The notes under the pieces were generated by a model that saw nothing but the letters and a program-made list of their open reading frames with translations, was not told where the DNA came from and made no database searches. The translations under genes were made by a program, and so were the position numbers. From Siphonodentalium dalli (taxonomy: Eukaryota; Mollusca; Scaphopoda; Gadilida; Siphonodentaliidae), in assembly GCA_032622095.1 (NCBI GenBank), contig CP136068.1, positions 160,785,465-160,849,464 on the forward strand: a DNA stretch of 64,000 bases, in the 5' to 3' direction. Positions 56,515 through 64,000 of the stretch are shown here, in pieces. Position 1 is the first letter of the stretch, and each line of letters begins with the position of its first letter.

Positions 56515-57510
56515 AGTGATATTGCCCTTCAAGGACCACAATTTTACGGGATTCAAACTTCAAAATTGTGTTACATCATGGATTTATTGTACAATGAATT
56601 TATATGCGATATGGTAAAGCGTGATATCACCCTTCCATCACCACAATTTTACTCGATTCAAACTTCAAAACTGGATTACATCATGGACTTACTGTACAAT
56701 GCATTTATATGTGATATGGCAAAGGGTGATATCACCCTTCCATGACCACAATTTTACGCGATTCTAACTTCAAGACGGGATTACATCATGGATATTTTGT
56801 ACAGTGAATATATATGTGACACTGGAAAAGGATGATATCACCCTTCCATGACCACAGTTGCAATTTTACGCGATTAAAACTTCAAAACGGGATTGCATCA
56901 TGGACTTACTGTACAATGGATTTATATGTGATATGGCAAAGGGTGACACCGATATCACCCTTCCATGACCACAATTTTACGCGATTAAAACTTCAAAACG
57001 GGTACATCATGGACTTACTGTACAATGGAAATATGTGATATGGCAAAGGGTGAAAGCACCCTTCCATGATCACTATTTTACGCGATTCTAACTTCAAAAC
57101 GGATTACATCATGGATATATTGTACAATGAATTTATATGTGATGCTGGCAAAGGATGATATCACCCTTCCATGACCACAATTGCAATTTTACGCGATTAA
57201 ACTTCAAAACGGGATTACATCATGGATATATTGTACAATGAATTTATATATGATACTGGCAAAGAATGATATCAACCTTCCATGACAACAATTGCAATTT
57301 TACGCGATTAAAACTTCAAAATGGGATTACATCATGGATATATTGTACAATGAATTTATATGTGACATAGCCAAGGGTGAAATCACGCTTCCAATTTTAC
57401 GCGATATAATAGCCCGTTTAGCAAAATATTTAATTGTAATTTACGGCCTTTTATTTGTGATCTGGCTAAGGGTGAAATCACTCTCACAAAACCACATTTT
57501 CACGCGATAG
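56515..57510. repeat. Satellite-like array, 102-112-bp unit, eight full copies
   Basis: TACATCATGGA recurs near 56573, 56678, 56783, 56895, 57004, 57106, 57218 and 57329. The unit carries GTGATATCACCCTTCCATGA, TTTTACGCGATT and ATTGTACAATGAATTTATAT. The two last copies are truncated. It contains palindromic words (GATATC, TTGTACAA). Two ORFs across it are artefacts. Confidence 0.95.
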
Positions 57511-59085
57511 AATAACCTTATTCCGACGTCTCTTTATAATAAAAGATTTAAAGTAAATAAGTGATCAAGGCAAGCTATGTCTAAATTTAATGCGCACATA
57601 TATGTAATCTTTGTTACAATTTCATGAATGATATGGTATTCAGAATAAATTTTGACATGTGTCGATCACGCTGCGAATTGATGAAAGAATGAATATTCTG
57701 CAACATAAATTGTGAAATACCTTTATTTCGTATTCACATATGTGTTAACTTACCCTTGGTAAATTTTATAATTAGAAAGGGAATTTAAAAACTGAAATGA
57801 TGTAGCGATCATGTTCTAACCCAAGCAAATATACCCCCACCAATACGCCCCGCCACACGAACACCCCCTCCTACCCGCCTTTGTCCCTCCTGCATGCATG
57901 GCTACAGTACTGTCCACAACATTAATCGACCATTGCAAAAGATGCCTTAGTTAAGACAGAACATGCGAAAACAAACGTATTTGTATATACATAATCCGTC
58001 TAAATAGTGAATACTCGCCTGTTAGCGTTTTCATCTCTCATTCACACACATGGAACACGCGTTACGTCTGCACAGTAGCGTTGTTCAGAGACAAAGAAAG
58101 CAACCCCGGCCTCTAGCTTGTGTTATCTGATACAGGTCTCACATATGCATGCTTGCTGCTGGCATAGCATGGACGCCGTGGATGCGATCCTTGTAATAAT
58201 AAAATTATGGGCTAAGAATGAAACCCGGCGCCGGTTAAAGAAATAAGCGAAATTAATGCAGGACATCTATAAGTTATTCGGTATATGTACATCGCCGGGC
58301 CAACATTGAAATTCTCGATTTATTTAGTATGATACCTGATTTGGTATAACTGAATGTCTGCATACAGAGCGGTGCCGACAAAATTGTCAGGGACGTTTTG
58401 AATGTGTGTGTGGGGTGGTGGGTGGCGTGGTGCGGGCAAGGACAACGCTACATGTGGGAGTGTGACACCTCTCACAATATTTTCCTCAATTTTCAACATT
58501 TGGAAATTAGGAGGTCAAAAATCGAAATTTTGGAAATTTCAGACCAGGTAGAATTTGGTAGGGATTGTTAAATTTCTACGTGTAATTTTGTCTAATTTTA
58601 ATATTTTAGTTGGCAAATTTGACTCCTAGGTGGGTGACTAGTTTAAATGTTTTGGAATTTGGGATTTTTCAGTCGGAAAATCTACAGAATTTCCGAAATT
58701 TGGAAATTTAGGAAAATTTCTGCAAAGTTGATTGGAAAATGTAGCCCCAATGGGGGGGGGGGGGGGGGGTGCAGTTGGAATATCCGAAGTGGACACCCCA
58801 TTCCCCATTCCTGACCTAAATATGCTTTATTTGTAATAATTTTAATTCATTTTCGTGAGATACACGACATGTGTCTATAGATGTATAACATCTATATCAC
58901 ATTTATCTGTAGGGCGTTTTGTCCGGATACCTGATGCGAAAGGTCTTCAGTCATGGGGTTTTTGTGGGTAAACGTTGTCAGCATGTCATTTGACTCAATA
59001 GTGTTAAAGTGACATCAAATGTTTACCACATTGCTATAAATATTCGCTGGCGACATAATAGCTCTACTGACCTCCGACACTGTTC
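57511..59085. other. AT-rich sequence with a TTGGAAATTT-rich patch and poly-G run
   Basis: GGAAATTT/AAATTTCC words cluster at 58490-58740. A G run of about 18 lies at 58753-58770, then GTGCAGTTGG. No gene recognised. Confidence 0.45.
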
Positions 59086-59091
59086 CAAGAA

Positions 59092-59265
59092 AGGTGAATT
59101 TAATATGTATAAATGCATGCACAAATTCAGGGTCCTAAATTCATGCAACATTTATGCGAGATTTAAAAATATAAATGAGAGATTTATATTTTTGTATAAA
59201 GGCGAATTTAATATGTATAAATGCATGCATAAATTCAGGGTCCTAAATTAATGCAACATTCATAT
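59092..59265. repeat. Two-copy repeat, 111-bp period
   Basis: GTGAATTTAATATGTATAAA TGCATGCA...AAATTCAGGGTCCTAAAT at 59093 recurs at 59204 with the same order. A TAAATATAAATG...CATTCATATTTTATA inversion also surrounds it. Confidence 0.9.
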
Positions 59266-59531
59266 TTTATAAATCTCGCTTTTCATGCAGTATCGCATGT
59301 ATCAGGTGAAGGTCATTCTTCAGTTACCTTCACGGTGTACTCGCTCTCGACTCTGGAACACATTTAGCTCCCTGATTCTGGTAATGCGCATACTGCACAA
59401 GACCAGCATATGCTGTCCAGCGATGGAGAAACTTGTCCGAATACCCATCAACTCAGAGGAGATAACCTAATGTACATATCATAACATGAATTGGCAATGG
59501 CTAGCTTTGGTTTTGTCTATTGGGGTGTAAC

Positions 59532-59700
59532 CCTTTCATGATTGGAGATACCTGAAATTTTTCGAAAACCCTGTGCCAATGCATTATCTTATATATGTGA
59601 GTCGGTAATAGGGCGCATTGCATATATAAAAGAATGAATTGGCCTAACAATTTTATCATGACCTTGTAAGCCAATGCATTCTCATTTATATTGACCGTAT
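59532..59700. mobile_element. Degraded nested-palindrome MITE, CCCTTTCATGA shell
   Basis: AACCCTTTCATGATTGGAG, then TTCGAAAACCCTGTGCCAAT, a mutated core (about 59574-59642) and the start of a second core (GCCAATGCATTCTCATTTAT, 59671). The right half is lost. Confidence 0.8.
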
Positions 59701-61860
59701 TATTGGGATGAGGGGTGAAATAATAAAACAAGACACAGCAACTGCGACAAAGGATGACGAAACCCGACACAAACCATATACATAATATGTATCGACGACT
59801 ATTGAGAGTTTTCTCTATAGATCATTGTTCAAAATATAACGGAATTATCACTCATAGAGAGTGGCAAACAGTTTAAAATCCACGTTTTTTTCGGTCTACT
59901 TTCACCAGAAGTCTCCTAAATCATGTCATCTATCAACGATATCAGGTGGTATCATACTGTGTATATCTCCTGGTCCTGGTCCTGGGTTGTGTGCATAAAA
60001 TTTACCCTCATTTTGACTTCAGATAGTAATAGCGGAATGGTTATTGATTGATTTTCTTCAAGTGATCTGGTTCGTGGTCATTTTTCCGCCATTTTGAAAT
60101 CCAAGATGGCCGCTATTCTCATTTATCGAATTTCACCCATCTTACTAAATCACTCATCATCACATCAGTTTGCATTATCAAGCTTAGAAACAATTTTGCA
60201 CACTTCATACGTTTATGCTAAAAATACATATGAGGGAATTTACTTGTAAAGAAATGGAAATATTTGATAATATTGTGATAATTAACCACAACATTTGAGG
60301 TACAAAATGTGTTTTTTTCACATAGGGTACATTCCGTTTTGTTTTTCTGCACATAAGAAGAAAAGGTCAATGTATTAAATATGGTTGTATTCTCTGGCCT
60401 CGGGAACACTCACAAATGTAAAATTTTTGTTTAGATGTTATGATTTGCCCGCAGAAATAAATAAAACCTGACCATCCCCTAGACGGGACAATAACCACGA
60501 ACCAGATCACATGACCAAAAGAATGTAAATCAATAACTATTCCGCTATCAACATCTGAAGTTATAATGAGGCTACATGTTGTGCACACAACCCCTGACCA
60601 GGAGAGTACATAGACTGCTGTATTGTAATACAACACAATCCGAATTCTTGCGCTTTTGTATTCCGTCCTAACGAATTTCTAAAAACACTGACTGTCTGCT
60701 GAATTTTGGGGTAAGTGATGACATAATCTTAAAGATCACATCACCTACGGCACAGGATGATATGTTTAGTCTATTATTTATTTTCACAATTTTTGAGATT
60801 GTTCACGAGATCCCGCACCATATCAATATTGAATTATCGTCCATTAAGATGGGGAAAACAATTGAAATTTACCTATTGTTTGGTCTATTTCAAAATAAAT
60901 CTCAAAAATCTTGCCGTCTATCAACAAAATCATGGCATTTCCATACTGATATATAAGTCGGTATATACTGATATATCTTAGCACAAACATATCCCGAGAT
61001 CATGTGCTGCTTTACTTCGTCCGGGCGAATTTTCCCCAAAACTGAAACTTTTACTGAATTTTTGGGGTGAAATGATCTTACATAATACAACGTATTGTAG
61101 ATGCTAACATATTCATCCTATTATGTTACTAACGCTACAAATAAACGATAATATGCGTTGGAATATATGCTATGGCGTCCATACATGTACATCAGATAAA
61201 CATTTCTGTCATCCTAAAGGTGAGAAAGATACAAGTTAGGCTATTAAGCTTACACGTACGATATACTCAAGACATCTGAACCAATTTCAACCAAATCAAG
61301 CAGAACTGTGCAATGTAAGTGAGGCATACCATTACTTATGAATATTCCAACTTAATGGATCCAAAATTGTCACTTTAGCTCAAAATGACCGCCAAAATGC
61401 AGCCAAATTATCGAAAATGGTAGATATTACCATAGCGTGCCATGCAATCGGTTACAAGTTGGGCTGATGAATAACATCGACTAATATGATCTATATACAT
61501 TCAATACTAACAATGGCAAGGCACGTTGTTTATTGTTTGTTATTGTAACCACTGGGAAATGGAGTTCCAATTTTGCCCTGAAATGGTAGAATTATATCTC
61601 AGGTTCACAATAATATATACATTTGAAACATTTGTCTTAATAATTTGCATCAAAGTGCCTCGTCTTAAAGATGGCGGCCATGTTGGACGCCATCTTGTCT
61701 CGTGTGGACATGGCCACTTTTTCGTGTTAACATTGCTTAAAGTTGAGGGACATAATAATTAAGAAAACGAGTGGGCGAAGTCAAGTCATGTGGTCAGGGA
61801 GCAGGGATACCCTATCAGATCCCAGACTATGATATTTGTGTTTTCATCGTTGTTGCGTGA
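59701..61860. other. AT-rich sequence, no gene recognised
   Basis: ORFs up to 89 codons show no motifs. GATGGCGGCCATGTTGGACG-type words (61673) and CCGCCATTTTGAAATCCAAG (60088) are GC islands of unknown nature. Confidence 0.35.
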
Positions 61861-61863
61861 CCT

Positions 61864-61998
61864 TTTGACCTCCGGTGACACACACATGTCATATGTTTGT
61901 TGCTACCAGTGGATAGAGTATTCAAATTGACCTCTGGTGACGTCATCACTGAACACACGTGTCATATGTTTGTTGCTACCAGTCGATAGAGTATCCAA
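61864..61998. repeat. Two-copy tandem repeat, about 66 bp
   Basis: TGACCTCCGGTGAC...GTCATATGTTTGTTGCTACC AGTGGATAGAGTAT is followed by TGACCTCTGGTGACG...GTCATATGTTTGTTGCTACC AGTCGATAGAGTAT. Confidence 0.9.
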
Positions 61999-62517
61999 AT
62001 ACCTACCGAACGACACATCACCAATTACCAATGGGATTTCAGATCCCCCCACCGCATCATAATCAGCACCAAACAAAAGAGTAACCGAGTAAGGCCAGTA
62101 TGTACAATAGTGACCCGGTAGGTACAATAGGACCCAAAATATTTGCTGTTAACATCGTTTTTTTTCTTACCAGTACATATTAGGGTACATGGAAATCCCA
62201 AAGAAGTTAAGTAGTTGAGGTGCACGAGGTGTCCTACCAGCGCATGTGCTATGTCTGGTGCGCATTATAACAACCTTCACAATATTAATGATATATCACA
62301 AGACGGTTTGTTGTGCCGATGGACTAAACTTTCTGAAATTGATTCCGTCCGCTCTACTCTATTCTGGGGAAAATAAATAAAAAACTTGTTGACGGACACA
62401 CGGACGACAACCCATGGTAATAGTTCAAACATTTCGTTGTAAACTTGAGCTAACTAGGATATGACATATTATTTGTAGTATTTTGGTAGCTACGAGCATA
62501 TTCTATACTAATTTTAA

Positions 62518-62887
62518 CCCTTTACCAAACAGAAGGGCCCTGTGCCAATGCATTCTCTTATATATGCGAGTCGACCATAGGTCGCCTCGCATATATAAGA
62601 GAATGCATTGGCTTAACACATTAAAAATTATAAAATTGTTAAAGAATGTAAGAACAAATGGTAAAAAGTGTTAATGCATTCTCTTATATATGCGAGGCGA
62701 CCTATGGTCGACTCGCATATATAAGAGAATGCATTGGCACAGGGCATAACTGTAACTATCACAATGTGGTAAAGGAGCCGGTTCCAATGATATCCATATT
62801 TGTATGGTTCTATTGAGACAGACCGAAGATATTTTAGGCTGTTGAATCTTTATTTGGCCGGTTTTGGCCGGTTTGTTGGGAAAAGGG
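62518..62887. mobile_element. Nested-palindrome MITE, shell CCCTTTACCAAACAG, TTAA flanks
   Basis: TTAA 62514-62517, CCCTTTACCAAACAGAAGG, core 62544-62612 (perfect), a short spacer, second core 62673-62738 (first four bases lost), CACAGGGCATAACTGTAACT, right end TTTGTTGGGAAAAGGG, TTAA 62888-62891. Sister of 8670-9062. Confidence 0.93.
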
Positions 62888-62891
62888 TTAA

Positions 62892-63457
62892 AAGAAGCTG
62901 AATACCCCATTTGTGTCCACTATCAGCTTGTTTTTAAAATAATGCTCGTAACAATCAAAATTCTGTGTTATGTGTCAGTTCCTCGTATAATATGTTTTTG
63001 TGCGTTTGCGCGTGACAAATGTGTAAATATGTTCTTTTCTAATGAATTGTTCTTTGTTCTTTATGTATTTGTGTTATGTTACCTGTAACTCTTCATATGA
63101 TGGAGGCTAGAAATAAATATATATGTATAATTGGACCGCTCTGGGTATAGGTCTATATATCTCTCACTGTTTCAAAGGCACTCAGTTCTATAATGTGTAT
63201 CGATTGTAACGGCGGAGATGACACATTCGCTATATTTTTAATATATCCGGTAAAGTATATGATTTTAAAATGTTGCTTCCAATAACATGCATTAAGTTCT
63301 CTCGAAAAGTGCCGATGATGGGATCAACTAAGTATATGTACCGATATTAGCATTGTTTACTCAACTATATATAGACTTAAGTGAATCTTATTATAATGAT
63401 GTGAGAAGGTCAAAAGTTCTCATTTTGAATGCGTGCTACTCGCCAACATCGAATCCA
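62892..63457. other. AT-rich sequence, nothing recognised
   Basis: Flank between two palindrome loci; no gene or repeat structure was identified. Confidence 0.35.
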
Positions 63458-63652
63458 AGTGATTCCCCATCGCGAATTTATACTATATATAATCTATGCA
63501 ACCCGTATACCCTGTGCCAATGCATTCTCTTATATATGCGAGTCGACCATAGGTCACATCGCATATATAAGAGAATGCATTGGCCCAACAATTTCTTATA
63601 ATTGTTTATAAGTGATTCCCCATCGCGAATTTATACTATATAATCTATGCAT
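63458..63652. mobile_element. Solo core palindrome between direct repeats
   Basis: A single left-type core (63516-63584, two changes) with CCCTGTG but no partner is bracketed by AAGTGATTCCCCATCGCGAA...TATAATCTATGCA direct repeats (about 63458-63501 and 63610-63650). Confidence 0.85.
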
Positions 63653-63666
63653 GTCGGATGGATAGT

Positions 63667-63955
63667 AGGGTCCGCGCTGGACCGAAATTTACTTTTGCCA
63701 AATAATTTGACAAATGAAAATATTTTTTGCCAAATTATTTTAGCATTTCCCAAATGCTTTCCCTGATAGTATCATTTTCTGCAACCTGCAACTGTTAAGT
63801 CTTTTGTTTCAATACTCGCGGCTTGAAAGCCTTTTGGGGGGTTTTCTTCATCAGACGGGCACATCACAGGAGGATCAGTTATGTAAACACAACCACCACA
63901 CTAAATACTAGTAATCCTTCCAACCGTCGGTACTAATGCTATGAGACTAACAGCA
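63667..63955 (-). repeat. Dispersed TTTGGCAAA repeat, reverse copy
   Basis: CCGCGCTGGACCGAAATTTA CTTTTGCCAAA ... GTAAACACAACCACCACACT is the reverse complement of 2836-3175 in the same order. Confidence 0.75.
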
Positions 63956-64000
63956 TCTTATCAGAGGTGTTAACTTTTCCTAAACCTTATAAAACACCAC

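Overview
This window looks like intron and intergenic DNA of a large, AT-rich, transposon-loaded metazoan genome. The evidence is split coding exons with consensus splice sites, extracellular exon-shuffled domains (C-type lectin, EGF, PAN/apple with a signal peptide), several decayed LINE retrotransposons, and many short inverted-repeat transposons, palindromes and minisatellites. There are no operons, tRNA or rRNA genes, or long uninterrupted ORFs. A marine invertebrate (mollusc or other lophotrochozoan, or lancelet) fits, but the sequence alone does not fix the species.

Host genes, all on the + strand. Gene 1 (3768-11161) supplies three exons that join in phase into one complete C-type lectin domain (CTLD) with EPN and WND carbohydrate-binding motifs. 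It ends in a stop codon, and its 5' exons lie before the window. Gene 2 starts at 43340 with a signal peptide plus PAN/apple-like exon and continues with a phase 1-1 EGF exon at 54701-54814. Its remaining exons lie past the window. The EGF exon leaves in phase 1, which is the entry phase of gene 1's first visible exon. I infer that the two are tandem paralogues with the layout signal peptide-PAN-EGF-CTLD.

Transposon landscape. A LINE 3' end (598-1607), a LINE endonuclease fragment (16130-16930), an L1-type ORF1 (38563-39436, minus) and a LINE reverse transcriptase split by two Harbinger-like elements (27700-30830, minus) are all decayed. Short elements flanked by TTAA are very common: at least six terminal-repeat families share this target, as piggyBac-type elements do. 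Others have a 3-bp TAA/TTA duplication (PIF/Harbinger type). One 4.7-kb pair of 30-bp terminal repeats begins CACTGTG and has a 5-bp TTATA duplication.

The most distinctive signal is a 69-bp palindrome: a perfect 27-bp stem, one fixed mismatch, a 5-bp inner stem and a 3-base loop. It recurs at eleven loci, usually as an inverted pair making a palindrome of palindromes with CCCTGTG/CACAGGG ends. The same core sits inside at least four different outer shells, so it behaves like a transferable module.

Repeats also shape gene 1. Intron 2 holds a TTAA element carrying a 21-unit, 24-bp minisatellite, a broken copy of exon 2, and an element whose TTAA lies just upstream of the exon 3 acceptor. Between the features the sequence is AT-rich with nothing I could recognise.
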